Shown here piece by piece: positions 43,080 to 56,103 of a stretch of DNA of 64,000 nucleotides. Below the pieces are notes generated by a model, which saw nothing but the letters and a program-made list of their open reading frames with translations, was not told where the DNA came from and did no database searches. The stretch is from the NCBI GenBank assembly GCA_029562975.1, contig JAKQTR010000042.1, forward strand, positions 1 through 64,000, written 5' to 3'. Within the stretch, counting starts at the first letter, position 1. Each line of letters opens with the position of its first letter. This DNA is from Acidobacteriota bacterium (GTDB taxonomy: Bacteria > Acidobacteriota > Vicinamibacteria > Vicinamibacterales > JAKQTR01). The translations under genes were made by a program, and so were the position numbers.

Positions 43080-43832
43080 ATGGTCCACCAGTCCGTCATC
43101 GACGCCCTGCTTGCCGCGGGCGTCACGCTTCTCGACCCGCGCACCACGTTCATCGACGAGGGCGTCACGATCGGCGCCGGGACGATCGTCCATCCGGGGG
43201 TCACCCTCGAAGGCCGCACCCGGGTCGGCGCGCGCTGCCGCCTCCGTTCGTGGGTCCGCATCGCGGACTCCGACCTTGGCGACGACGTGATCGTCAACGA
43301 CTCGTGCGTGATCCTCGAATCGCGCGTGGACGACGGGTGCAGCGTCGGCCCGTTCGCTCACTTGCGGCCCGGCTCGCACATGAAGCGCGGCGCGCACGTG
43401 GGCAACTACGTCGAGCTCAAGAAGACCGTGCTCGGCGAGGGCTCCAAGGCCAGCCACCTCACCTACCTGGGCGATGCCGCCATTGGCGCGAACGTGAACA
43501 TCGGCGCCGGCACGATCACCTGCAACTACGACGGCGCGAGAAAGCATCCGACGACGATCGGCGACGGCGCGTTCGTCGGCAGCGGCTCGCAGCTTGTCGC
43601 CCCGGTCGCGGTCGGCGAGAGCGCGTACGTCGCGGCCGGTTCGACCATCACCGAAGACGTGCCTCCGGGCGCGCTCGGCATCGCGCGGGGCCGGCAGCGG
43701 AACGTCGAGGGGTGGGCGGCGCGCAGGAGGAGGCAGACGGAAGCCCCGGTCCCCGCCCACGATTCCTCGGCCTCGGCGTCCCAGCCGTCCCTTCGCGGCC
43801 CCGAGGGCGGGAGTCCGGCCGAAGGGTCTTGA
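43080..43832 (+). CDS. Free-standing GlmU-type acetyltransferase (left-handed beta-helix)
   Basis: 250 residues corresponding to the C-terminal half of GlmU, which acetylates glucosamine-1-phosphate. Hexapeptide repeats run from about residue 20 to 190 ([20 protein letters not shown]). GlmU-specific blocks are present: [55 protein letters not shown] and [18 protein letters not shown]. The N-terminal uridylyltransferase domain is absent and is not encoded next door. The 30-residue tail is low complexity. A mutase supplying its substrate may be encoded at 25,389. Confidence 0.85.
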   Translation: MVHQSVIDALLAAGVTLLDPRTTFIDEGVTIGAGTIVHPGVTLEGRTRVGARCRLRSWVRIADSDLGDDVIVNDSCVILESRVDDGCSVGPFAHLRPGSHMKRGAHVGNYVELKKTVLGEGSKASHLTYLGDAAIGANVNIGAGTITCNYDGARKHPTTIGDGAFVGSGSQLVAPVAVGESAYVAAGSTITEDVPPGALGIARGRQRNVEGWAARRRRQTEAPVPAHDSSASASQPSLRGPEGGSPAEGS

Positions 43833-43866
43833 CAGAACGGACGCGGAGGCGCCCGCGCACGCCCGC

Positions 43867-46215
43867 ATGGATCTGCTCTCATCCCTGAACCCTCCCCAGC
43901 GCGAGGCCGTGGTGTACACGGATGGCCCGCTGCTCATCCTGGCCGGCGCGGGCTCGGGCAAGACCCGTGTCATCGCCCACCGCGCCGCCTATCTGGCGGG
44001 CAGCGGGCTCGCGGCGCCGGAATCCATCCTCGCGGTCACTTTCACGAACAAGGCGGCCGAGGAGATGCGCGACCGCGTGGGCGCGCTGCTCGGCGGCAGC
44101 GCCGGCGGCATGTGGATCTCGACGTTCCACGCCTTCTGCGCGCGGCTGCTGCGGCGCGAGGCCCTCCGCGCGGGCCTCTCGCGGGACTTCGTCATCTACG
44201 ACTCGTCGGACCAGCTGGCTGCGGTCAAGCAGGTCCTGCGCGATCTGGGCGTCGAGGACACCCTCCTGGCCCCCCGCGCCGCGCTCGCCCGCATCAGCCA
44301 TGCGAAGAACCGCATGGAGTCGCCGGCGTCGATGCCCGGCCGCCACGCCAGCCGCCGCGACGAGGCGGCCGCCCGCGTGTACGCCGAGTACGTCAAGGTC
44401 CTCGCCGCAAACGGCGCTTTGGACTTCGACGATCTCCTGCTTCGCGCCGTCGATCTGCTCGACCGCGCGGAGACGATCCGCGAGGCCTACAGCCGCCGCT
44501 TCCGGTTCGTGATGGTGGACGAGTACCAGGACACGAACCGGCCGCAGTACCTGCTCATGCGCCGCCTGGCGGAGCACCATCGGAACCTGACGGTCGTCGG
44601 CGACCCGGACCAGTCGATCTATGCGTGGCGCGGCGCGGACATCCGGAACATCCTCGACTTCGAGACGGACTTCCCCGAGGCGAAGGTCATCAGGCTCGAG
44701 CAGAACTACCGTTCCACGCAGGTCATCCTCGACGCCGCCTCTGCCGTCATCGCCCGCAACGTCAACCGCAAGGAGAAGCGCCTCTGGACCGATCGGAGCG
44801 GCGGCGACCTCATTGTCTGCGCGCGGTGCGGCGACGAAATCGAGGAGGCGGACTTCGCCGCCAGGACCGCCCGGAGAGTGCTCGCGGCCGATCCCCGCGC
44901 GTCCGCGGCGCTGCTCTACCGCACGAACGCCCAGTCGCGCGCGCTCGAGGACGCCCTCCGCCGGGAGGACCTCCCGTACCGCATCGTCGGGAGCGTCCGC
45001 TTCTACGAGCGCAAGGAGATCAAGGACGCCCTCGCCTACCTCAAGCTGCTGCTCAATCCGGCCGACGACCTCAGCCTGCGACGGATCATCAACACGCCTG
45101 CGCGCGGCATAGGCAAGGGCGTGCTGGACGCCCTGGAAGCGCATCGCACCGCCGGCCCGGCCGGCCTGGCTTTCGGCGCGCCCGCCGGCCTCGGTCCGCC
45201 GGCCGGTGGCGCGCAGGCCCCGATAGCCGCGCCGGCTCCCGACCCGCTCAGGTGTTCCCTCTGGGCGGCCCTCGAACACGGGCTCGAAGCGCGGCGCTTC
45301 CCGGCACGCGCGGCGGCGTCGCTCACCGCCTTTCGCGACCTCATCCGATCGCTCGCCGACATGGCCAGGCGCGGCCCGGCGTCGGTCGCGCTGGCGACGG
45401 TGCTGGATCGGACCGGCTACCTGCAGGATCTTCGGGATGAGCGCAGCGAGGAGGCCCAGGGCCGGATCGAGAACCTTGCCGAGCTCGTATCGGCCGCCCG
45501 CGAGTTCGAGAGCCGGGACCCCGAGCCCTCCCTGGCCGGGTTCGTCGATCGCCTGTCGCTCTTGTCGGAAGCGGACGAATCGGAAGGCGCCCGGGACGCG
45601 CGCGTGCTGCTGATGACGCTCCACGCGGCGAAAGGGCTCGAGTTCCCCGCGGTCATCGTCACCGGCCTCGAGGAAGGGCTGTTCCCGCACGCCAGGTCCG
45701 CCGACGAGGACGGCAGCCTCGAAGAGGAGCGACGCCTCTGCTACGTCGGCATGACGCGGGCCCGGCAGCAACTGTTCCTGACGAGCGCGGCCCGCCGCCG
45801 CGTGTTCGGTGAGTACCGCCCCACCGAGCCGTCGCGCTTCCTGGACGAGATTCCGTCGTCTCTCGTCCAGCGCTACGAGTTCGTCGGCGCGGGCGCGAGC
45901 CCGACCGCGCCCGACGCCGCGGATTTCGCATTCAGGTTCTCGCGGCGCCCCGGTCGACAAGGCGCGGCCGGATTCCGCTCCTCGACGGACGCCTCAGGCG
46001 CGCCCCGGGGCCTGACCTATTCGCCGGAGGACGAGGACCAGTCTGCCCACCGGTCGGGCGCCGGCCTGGGGATGCGCGTCAGGCATCCCCGGTTCGGGCT
46101 CGGCACGGTCCTCGCCATCGAGGACCACGCCGACGACGTCAAACTGACCGTCAGGTTCGACACGGCGGGCGTGAAGCGGCTGGTGGGGAAGTACGCGAGA
46201 CTCGAGCGGGCGTAG
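43867..46215 (+). CDS. pcrA: UvrD/PcrA-type superfamily 1 DNA helicase
   Basis: 782-residue 3'-5' helicase for repair and replication. The start MDLLSSLNPPQREAVVYTDG at 43,867 gives the Q-motif right at the N-terminus. Walker A ILAGAGSGKTRVI, Ia VTFTNKAAEEM, II MVDEYQDTN, III VVGDPDQSIYAWRGAD, IV QNYRST, V LMTLHAAKGLEFPAV and VI YVGMTRARQQL are all intact. It has the C-terminal Tudor-like domain (GLGMRVRHPRFGLGTVLAI) that binds RNA polymerase in PcrA. A Gly/Pro/Ala-rich insertion lies near residues 420-455. Confidence 0.95.
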   Translation: MDLLSSLNPPQREAVVYTDGPLLILAGAGSGKTRVIAHRAAYLAGSGLAAPESILAVTFTNKAAEEMRDRVGALLGGSAGGMWISTFHAFCARLLRREALRAGLSRDFVIYDSSDQLAAVKQVLRDLGVEDTLLAPRAALARISHAKNRMESPASMPGRHASRRDEAAARVYAEYVKVLAANGALDFDDLLLRAVDLLDRAETIREAYSRRFRFVMVDEYQDTNRPQYLLMRRLAEHHRNLTVVGDPDQSIYAWRGADIRNILDFETDFPEAKVIRLEQNYRSTQVILDAASAVIARNVNRKEKRLWTDRSGGDLIVCARCGDEIEEADFAARTARRVLAADPRASAALLYRTNAQSRALEDALRREDLPYRIVGSVRFYERKEIKDALAYLKLLLNPADDLSLRRIINTPARGIGKGVLDALEAHRTAGPAGLAFGAPAGLGPPAGGAQAPIAAPAPDPLRCSLWAALEHGLEARRFPARAAASLTAFRDLIRSLADMARRGPASVALATVLDRTGYLQDLRDERSEEAQGRIENLAELVSAAREFESRDPEPSLAGFVDRLSLLSEADESEGARDARVLLMTLHAAKGLEFPAVIVTGLEEGLFPHARSADEDGSLEEERRLCYVGMTRARQQLFLTSAARRRVFGEYRPTEPSRFLDEIPSSLVQRYEFVGAGASPTAPDAADFAFRFSRRPGRQGAAGFRSSTDASGAPRGLTYSPEDEDQSAHRSGAGLGMRVRHPRFGLGTVLAIEDHADDVKLTVRFDTAGVKRLVGKYARLERA

Positions 46216-46242
46216 GGGCGGGATCGCGAGCGGGCGCGCGAG

Positions 46243-46271
46243 GGGGGCGCCCGCCTGCGGCGGGCGCCCCC
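46243..46271. terminator. Strong bidirectional hairpin between convergent genes
   Basis: Perfect 13-bp stem, GGGGGCGCCCGCC / GGCGGGCGCCCCC, with a TGC loop, centred in the gap between the helicase gene and the lipoprotein gene, which converge. No T-tract on either side. Confidence 0.75.
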
Positions 46272-46278
46272 GTGCAGT

Positions 46279-46995
46279 CTACTCCGCGTCCTTCCTGCCC
46301 GCCACCACCCAGCGCCCCACAAGCTCCCTGCCGTTGACGCCCTGCAGGGTGATGCGCTGCAGCGTGAAGACGTACTTCTTCGTGGCGACGCCCGCGTCCG
46401 TCTTGACCTTGCCCTCGATGGTGACATCCTTCGTCGTGGACTCGCCCTCGTAGGCCGTCGTGTCAATCGGGTTCCGCTGGTCCTGGCAGCTGATTTCGAC
46501 GATCGGCTGCTCGGCCGCGACCTGCTTGCGGATCTCGGAGACCTTCTTGGCGTGCGCCGCGGTCTCCTCGCGCCACTTCGTCCACTCCTTCTGGATCTCC
46601 GCGTCCTTGCCGCGGAGCGGCTGGTTCTTCGCCTCGGCCTTCAGCACCCGGTCGATGCCGTCCGCGTTGGCGTCCTGGTACTCCTTCTTCTTCTCCGAGA
46701 ACGCCTTCTCCTCGTCGGATGCGGCCTTGAGTTCCTGGGCTCGCGCCTTGATCGTGAGCGGCGCCACGGCCGGCTCCGAAATGCTCAGCACCTTGAACGA
46801 CTGCATCTGGCCGTCCACCTTCGGATCGAAGGCCACGGTAGCGATGTTGGAGAGCGTCATGTTGTCGCTCACCTTGGACGCCATGAAGTACTTGTTCAGG
46901 AGGATCTGTTCCTCCCCGCCGCCGCAGGCTGAGGCGACAACCGCCAACACCAGAGCCGGAACCATCAACCAACGCTTGGAAATAGGCCGCGACAT
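46279..46995 (-). CDS. Putative lipoprotein with charged helical middle
   Basis: 238 residues. The signal sequence RWLMVPALVLAVVASAC ends in a lipobox-like ASAC with Cys at residue 24, followed by GGG. The middle (about 75-165) is a charged, probably coiled-coil region (QELKAASDEEKAFSEKKKEY). A beta-type C-terminus (VTIEGKVKTDAGVATKKYVF) follows. I do not recognise the family. It is 11 bp downstream of gyrA and in the same direction, so it may be read from the gyrA transcript. Confidence 0.7.
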   Translation of the reverse strand: MSRPISKRWLMVPALVLAVVASACGGGEEQILLNKYFMASKVSDNMTLSNIATVAFDPKVDGQMQSFKVLSISEPAVAPLTIKARAQELKAASDEEKAFSEKKKEYQDANADGIDRVLKAEAKNQPLRGKDAEIQKEWTKWREETAAHAKKVSEIRKQVAAEQPIVEISCQDQRNPIDTTAYEGESTTKDVTIEGKVKTDAGVATKKYVFTLQRITLQGVNGRELVGRWVVAGRKDAE

Positions 46996-47006
46996 GCCAC
47001 CCTCCT

Positions 47007-49469
47007 CTACTCACCCGTTGCCGTTTCGTCCTCGCGCTCTGCGAGCCGCGCCACCGACACGACGCGATCCTCCGCCTCGATCTCGATCAGCCGGACGCCT
47101 TGCGTCACCCGGCCGATGGCCCGGATACCGCTGGTTGGCATCCGCAGCACTTTCCCGAGCTGCGTGATGAGCATGAGCTCGTCTTCGTCCCGCACGTACA
47201 CCGCTCCGGCGACGCGCCCGTTCCGGTCAGACGTGTGGATCGAAATGATACCCACTCCGCCGCGAGATTGCACGCGGTATTCCTCCAGGGCGGTCCGCTT
47301 CCCGTATCCGTTCTCGCAGACGGTCAGGACCGTCCCGCCCCCGCCGGGCTCCACGACCTCCATGGCGACGACGCTGTCCCCTTCCCGGAGGCTGATGCCC
47401 CGGACCCCGTAGGCGGTCCGCCCCATGGGCCTGACGTCCGTTTCGGGGAACCGGATGGCCATCCCGTCGTGGCTGGCCAGGAAGATCTCGCGCGTTCCGT
47501 CGGTCACCTGGACGGCGATGACGGCATCGTCCTCGGCGACGCCCATGGCGATGATGCCGCCGGCCCTGGGGTTCTGGAAGGCCGTCAAGGAGGTCTTCTT
47601 GACGACGCCCTTCCGGGTGCCCATGAAGACGAACTTGTCCTCCTCCCAGGCCCGGCCGGGCAGCAGCGAGGCGATCTTCTCGCCGGCCGCCATGGAGACC
47701 AGGTTCGCGATGGCCTTGCCCTTGCCGTCGGGGCCCACGTCGGGGATTTCGTGCACCTTGAGCCAGTAGGCCCGTCCCCGGTCCGAGAACACGAGGAGCG
47801 AGTCATGGGTGGACGCGATGAGGAGGTGATCGACGAAGTCCTCCTCCCGGAAGCGCATGCCGATGCGCCCCTTTCCGCCCCGCTGCTGGTTCCGGTAGCT
47901 CGTGACCGCCGTGCGCTTGACGTAGCCGGTGTGGGTGACCGTGATCGCCATGTCCTCGTCGGCGATCAGGTCCTCGATGCGGAACTCGCCGCTCTCGTCG
48001 ATGATCTCGGTCCGGCGCGCGTCGGCGAACGCCTGCCGGACGTCCCGGAGCTCCTGGATCACGGTGGCCATCAGCAGCCGCTCGTCGGCCAGGATGGCCC
48101 GCAGGCGTTCGATCGTCTGGAGGACCTCCGCCAGCTCGTCCTCGATCTTCTGGCGCTCGAGGCCCGTCAGGCGCTGCAGCTGCATGTCGAGGATCGCCTG
48201 GGCCTGGATTGCCGACAGCCCGAACGAGGCCATCAGGCCTTCGCGCGCCTCGGCCGGGCTCCGCGAGGCGCGGATGAGGGCGATCACGGCGTCGAGGTGA
48301 TCGAGGGCGATCTTCAGGCCCTCGAGGATGTGGGCCCTGGCCTCGGCCTTCCGCAGCTCGAAGCGGATGCGCCGCCGCACGACGTCCCGCCGGAAGTCGG
48401 CGAACTGCTCGACCATCTCGACGAGCGGCAGCACGCGCGGGCGCCCGCCGACAATGGCCAGCATGATGATGCCGAACGACACCTGCAGCGCGGTGTGCTT
48501 GAAGAGGTTGTTCAGGACGACGTCCGGCACCTCCCCGCGCTTCAGGTCGATGACGATGCGCATGCCGTCCCGGTCCGACTCGTCGCGCAGGTCCGCGATC
48601 CCCTCGATGGTCTTGTCGCGCACCAGGTCGGCGATCTTCTCGATGAGGCGCGCCTTGTTCACCTGGTACGGGATCTCCCGCACCACGATGGACGTGCGGT
48701 CCCCTTTCTTCGCGGTCTCGATCTCCGTCCGCGCGCGCACCAGGATGGATCCGCGCCCCGTCCGGTACGCCTGGGCGATACCCGCGCGGCCGACGATGAT
48801 GCCGCCCGTCGGGAAGTCGGGGCCCGGCATCAGGCGCCACATCGCCGACAGCTTCTGGTCCGCGCCGGCCTCCGGGTGCTCGATGGCGTAGATGACACAG
48901 TCGACGGCTTCGCCCAGGTTGTGGGGAGGGATGTTCGTGGCCATGCCCACCGCGATGCCGGCGGACCCGTTGACCAGCAGGTTGGGGAACGGCGCCGGCA
49001 GGACGCCGGGCTCCTCGGTCGTCTCGTCGTAGTTCGGCGCGAAGTCGACGGTGTCCTTGTCGAGGTCCGCCATCAGCTCCTCGGCCAGGGCCTTCAGCCG
49101 CGCTTCCGTGTACCGCATGGCGGCGGGCGGATCGCCGTCCACGGACCCGAAGTTGCCCTGCCCGTCCACCAGCGGGTAGCGCATGTTGAAGTCCTGGGCC
49201 ATGCGCACCAGCGTGTCGTAGATGGCGCTGTCGCCGTGGGGGTGGAAGTTGCCCATCACCTCGCCGACGATCTTGGCGCTCTTGCGGTGGGCCCGGCCCG
49301 ACCCCAGGCCCATCAGGCGCATGCCGTAGAGCACGCGCCGGTGGGACGGCTTGAGGCCGTCGCGCACGTCCGGCAGCGCCCGCCCGATGATCACGCTCAT
49401 CGCGTAATCCAGGTACGAGCGCTTCATTTCGTCTTCGATCGCGACGGGGATTCTGCTCGCGGTGTCCAT
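47007..49469 (-). CDS. gyrA: DNA gyrase subunit A
   Basis: 820-residue breakage-reunion subunit of gyrase. The catalytic Tyr is in [10 protein letters not shown]. The quinolone-resistance region reads [19 protein letters not shown], with Ser and Asp at the usual sensitive positions. The C-terminal beta-pinwheel carries the GyrA-box as QQRGGKG, supporting gyrase rather than topoisomerase IV. The start is [20 protein letters not shown]. It lies 70 bp downstream of gyrB on the same strand. Confidence 0.97.
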   Translation of the reverse strand: MDTASRIPVAIEDEMKRSYLDYAMSVIIGRALPDVRDGLKPSHRRVLYGMRLMGLGSGRAHRKSAKIVGEVMGNFHPHGDSAIYDTLVRMAQDFNMRYPLVDGQGNFGSVDGDPPAAMRYTEARLKALAEELMADLDKDTVDFAPNYDETTEEPGVLPAPFPNLLVNGSAGIAVGMATNIPPHNLGEAVDCVIYAIEHPEAGADQKLSAMWRLMPGPDFPTGGIIVGRAGIAQAYRTGRGSILVRARTEIETAKKGDRTSIVVREIPYQVNKARLIEKIADLVRDKTIEGIADLRDESDRDGMRIVIDLKRGEVPDVVLNNLFKHTALQVSFGIIMLAIVGGRPRVLPLVEMVEQFADFRRDVVRRRIRFELRKAEARAHILEGLKIALDHLDAVIALIRASRSPAEAREGLMASFGLSAIQAQAILDMQLQRLTGLERQKIEDELAEVLQTIERLRAILADERLLMATVIQELRDVRQAFADARRTEIIDESGEFRIEDLIADEDMAITVTHTGYVKRTAVTSYRNQQRGGKGRIGMRFREEDFVDHLLIASTHDSLLVFSDRGRAYWLKVHEIPDVGPDGKGKAIANLVSMAAGEKIASLLPGRAWEEDKFVFMGTRKGVVKKTSLTAFQNPRAGGIIAMGVAEDDAVIAVQVTDGTREIFLASHDGMAIRFPETDVRPMGRTAYGVRGISLREGDSVVAMEVVEPGGGGTVLTVCENGYGKRTALEEYRVQSRGGVGIISIHTSDRNGRVAGAVYVRDEDELMLITQLGKVLRMPTSGIRAIGRVTQGVRLIEIEAEDRVVSVARLAEREDETATGE

Positions 49470-49539
49470 TCGGCTTCGCTCGGTCTCTCCGCTCGCTGGT
49501 TCGGAATTCAGAATCCGGAATCCGGGATCCTGTCCGACG

Positions 49540-53520
<3,981 letters not shown>

Positions 53521-54936
53521 CTACCGCATCCGGTCGATGAGGGTGTTGATGACGCTGTTGAAATCGCGGTCCCGCTTGCGCAGCGCCTCGATCTTCCGGA
53601 TCGAGTGGATGACCGTCGAGTGGTGCTTCCCGCCGAAGCTCCGGCCGATCTCCGGCAGCGACGCGTGCGTGAGCGCCTTGCAGAGGTACATCGCGATCTG
53701 CCTCGGCAGCGCCACCGACTTCGAGTTGTTGCGCGCGCGCATGTCGGCGATCTTGAGCTGGTAGTAGTCCGCCACCGCCTTCTGGATCATGTCCACCGTC
53801 ACCGCGCGGTCGTCCTGGCCGATGACGTTCTTCAGCACCTCCTGGGCCAGGTCGATGGACACGTCGCGGCCCGTGAGCGACGCGAATGCGATGAGGCGGA
53901 TGAGCGATCCCTCCAGCTCGCGGATGTTCGACTTGATCTTCTCCGCAATGTAGATGGCCACGTTGTCCGGCAGCGGCACGCTCTCCGCGTCCGCCTTCTT
54001 CTTGAGAATGGCCACTTTCGTCTCGAGATCCGGCGGCTGGATGTCCGCGATCAGGCCCCAGGCGAACCGCGACCGCAGCCGCTCCTCGAGCGAGGGAATC
54101 TCGTTGGGCGCGCAGTCGCTGCTCAGCACGATCTGCTTCTGCGCGTCGTACAGGGCGTTGAACGTGTGGAAGAACTCGTTCTGCGTGCCTTCCTTCCCGG
54201 CGAGGAACTGGATGTCGTCGACCAGCAGGACGTCCACGCCCCGGTACCGCTCGCGGAAGTCGATCACGCGGTCCGTCTTCACCGCGTTGATCATCTCGTT
54301 CATGAAGCGCTCGGTCGAGATGTAGGTCAGCTTGAAATGCTGGTTGTGCCGGAGGACGTAGTGCCCGATCGCGTGCATGAGGTGCGTCTTGCCCAGCCCC
54401 ACCCCGCCGTAGATGTAGAGCGGGTTGTACGACCGCGCCGGCGCCTCGGCCACTGCCCGCGACGCGGCTTCGGCAAACTGGTTCGACGGCCCGACGACGA
54501 AGCTCTCGAACGTGTAGCGCACGTTCAGGCCGACGCCGGGCGTGGCGTCCGGCGCAGGCGGGGCCCAGGAGGACCCGGCCGCCGTCAACTCGTCCCCTGC
54601 CACCGGCTCGGACGCCACCGCCTCGATGAGGGCCGCCTCCTCCGGCGGAATCGGAGGCGCGGCCTCCTGCGCCGTCAGCATGGCGCCGGAAGGCCCGTCC
54701 GTCACGAACTCGACGCGCGTGCCGGCCCTGCCCACCTCGGACAGGGCTTCAGCGATGATGCCGGCATAGTGCTTCGTCAGCCAGTCGCGGAACACCGGGT
54801 CGGGCACGCGCACCCGAAGCAGCTCTCCCGTATCGCTCAGAAGAGAACTGGGGTGGAACCAGGTGTAGTAGCTGTGCCGGTTGACCTTGGCTTCGGCCCT
54901 GGCGAGAACGCGATCCCACACGTTGTGGCTCTCCAT
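53521..54936 (-). CDS. dnaA: Chromosomal replication initiator DnaA
   Basis: 471 residues from the ATG at 54,936; a GTG two codons upstream (54,942) is an alternative. Domain I reads WDRVLARAEAKVNRHSYYTWF. A variable linker spans about 90-150. The AAA+ domain has YTFESFVVGPSNQFAEAAS, Walker A YGGVGLGKTHLMHAIG, Walker B VDVLLVDDIQFLAGKE and box VII RLRSRFAWGLIADIQPPD. Domain IV carries the DnaA-box recognition helix: KHHSTVIHSIRKIE, following EIGRSFGG. It reads away from the origin region at 54,943-55,240. Confidence 0.97.
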   Translation of the reverse strand: MESHNVWDRVLARAEAKVNRHSYYTWFHPSSLLSDTGELLRVRVPDPVFRDWLTKHYAGIIAEALSEVGRAGTRVEFVTDGPSGAMLTAQEAAPPIPPEEAALIEAVASEPVAGDELTAAGSSWAPPAPDATPGVGLNVRYTFESFVVGPSNQFAEAASRAVAEAPARSYNPLYIYGGVGLGKTHLMHAIGHYVLRHNQHFKLTYISTERFMNEMINAVKTDRVIDFRERYRGVDVLLVDDIQFLAGKEGTQNEFFHTFNALYDAQKQIVLSSDCAPNEIPSLEERLRSRFAWGLIADIQPPDLETKVAILKKKADAESVPLPDNVAIYIAEKIKSNIRELEGSLIRLIAFASLTGRDVSIDLAQEVLKNVIGQDDRAVTVDMIQKAVADYYQLKIADMRARNNSKSVALPRQIAMYLCKALTHASLPEIGRSFGGKHHSTVIHSIRKIEALRKRDRDFNSVINTLIDRMR

Positions 54937-54942
54937 GGCCAC

Positions 54943-55240
54943 CCATCCTCTTCGTTAATAAAGCCTTACCAAACAATATCTTGCCGACTTTCGCCGTTCC
55001 GAGCGGCGCTTCGCGCGAGCCGCTGGCCTCCGGGACTCGCGGATCGCCGCCGTATTCGGGCCCGATCCCGGCTTTCGCCCCCTTCGATATCCACAGCCTT
55101 TTCCACATCTGTGGAAAACCCGCCTCCCCGAGCAGGCTGGGTTTTCCACAGGCGGAGCCTTGACGATAACACCTGACGGGCAAATCGCGCAGGAAAAGTT
55201 GACGGGTTCACGAAGGACCGCTAGTATGGGAGATTCGGTT
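54943..55240. other. oriC: Probable replication origin (oriC) with DnaA boxes
   Basis: Gap between divergent dnaA and rpmH. Four DnaA-box-like 9-mers: ATATCCACA (55,087-55,095), TTTTCCACA (55,099-55,107), TGTGGAAAA (55,110-55,118, reverse) and TTTTCCACA (55,142-55,150); each differs from TTATCCACA at one position. An AT-rich stretch at about 54,953-54,985 (TTAATAAAG, CAAACAATATC) could be the unwinding element. Gene direction switches here, as expected at an origin. Confidence 0.8.
55199..55227 (+). promoter_or_regulatory. Probable promoter of the rpmH operon
   Basis: -35 TTGACG (55,199-55,204), 17-nt spacer, -10 TAGTAT (55,222-55,227), 35 nt upstream of the rpmH start codon. Confidence 0.6.
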
Positions 55241-55261
55241 CTCTGCGGTTAGGGTGTCTGC

Positions 55262-55405
55262 ATGAAGCGCACATTTCAGCCGAACGTACGCCGCCGGAAG
55301 AAGACCCACGGGTTCCGGAGGCGGATGAAGACCCAGGATGGCCAGCGGATTCTCGCGCGCCGCCGCGCGAAGGGCCGGAAGCGCCTCACGGTGTCCGACG
55401 AATAG
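55262..55405 (+). CDS. rpmH: Ribosomal protein bL34
   Basis: 47 residues, [20 protein letters not shown] then [15 protein letters not shown]: the standard short basic large-subunit protein. First gene of the rightward rpmH-rnpA-yidD-yidC cluster beside the origin. Its stop is 13 nt before the rnpA start. Confidence 0.97.
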   Translation: MKRTFQPNVRRRKKTHGFRRRMKTQDGQRILARRRAKGRKRLTVSDE

Positions 55406-55418
55406 CCCGGAGGCGGCC

Positions 55419-55817
55419 GTGACGTCCGGCCAGCAAGGCATCCTCCCCATCGCCGTCCCGGCGAAGCGCGACGAGCGGTTCCGTCCGCGGGAGCACATTC
55501 GAAAGCGCGCGGAGTTCGCAGCGATCTACGATCGAGGGCGCCGCGTTCTAGGCCGCCTGATGACGGTCTTCCTGCTGGAGAACGGGCTGGAGTGGCCGCG
55601 GCTTGGCATTGCCGCCACGAAGAAGTTCGGCTGCGCCGCGCAGAGGAACCGGGCCAAGCGCCTGGTTCGAGAAGCATTCAGGCGCCACAAACCCTCCCGC
55701 GGCCTTGACATCGTTGTGGTTCCGCGTCGGGAGATGAACGAGGCCGGCTTCGCGCGTGTCGAAGCCGAGTACGCGGCCGTGGTCGAGCGGCGCGCCGGGA
55801 GGCTCCGTGGCCGCTAG
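55419..55817 (+). CDS. rnpA: Ribonuclease P protein component
   Basis: 132 residues starting at GTG 55,419, with GGAGG about 8 nt upstream. The family core is present: FRPREHIRKRAEFAAIYDRG, LGIAATKKFGCAAQRNRAKRLVREAFRRHK, where RNRAKRLVRE is the RNR motif that contacts RNase P RNA, and GLDIVVVPRREM. It helps mature the 5' ends of tRNAs. The stop overlaps the yidD start by 11 nt. Confidence 0.95.
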   Translation: MTSGQQGILPIAVPAKRDERFRPREHIRKRAEFAAIYDRGRRVLGRLMTVFLLENGLEWPRLGIAATKKFGCAAQRNRAKRLVREAFRRHKPSRGLDIVVVPRREMNEAGFARVEAEYAAVVERRAGRLRGR

Positions 55818-56094
55818 CGTGCCGTCGCGCGCCGTCCGTGCAGCGCTGGCGATCTACAAGTCGTTCGTGTCCCCGCTCTTCGCCGGGTCGTGCCGCTACC
55901 TCCCCTCCTGTTCTGACTACATGGCCGAGGCGGTGGAACGCCACGGGGCGGCGGCGGGCATTGCGTTGGGCGTCCGCCGGCTGGCCAGGTGCCAGCCCCT
56001 GGGTGGCAGCGGGCTGGATCCCGTGCCGCGGCAGAGGCCGTGGCGCGCGCTCGTGTCGCGTCGGCCGTGCCGCGAGCCTGGCGCCGAACCCTGA
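55807..56094 (+). CDS. yidD: Membrane insertion efficiency factor YidD
   Basis: 95 residues from GTG 55,807; a second GTG at 55,819 is an alternative. The family signature is clear: LAIYKSFVSPLFAGSCRYLPSCSDYMAEAVERHG, with three conserved cysteines, then RLARCQPLGGSGLDPVP. It is a small inner-membrane-associated protein that assists YidC, encoded immediately downstream. Confidence 0.95.
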   Translation: MAASVPSRAVRAALAIYKSFVSPLFAGSCRYLPSCSDYMAEAVERHGAAAGIALGVRRLARCQPLGGSGLDPVPRQRPWRALVSRRPCREPGAEP

Positions 56095-56103
56095 TCGGGC
56101 CAT

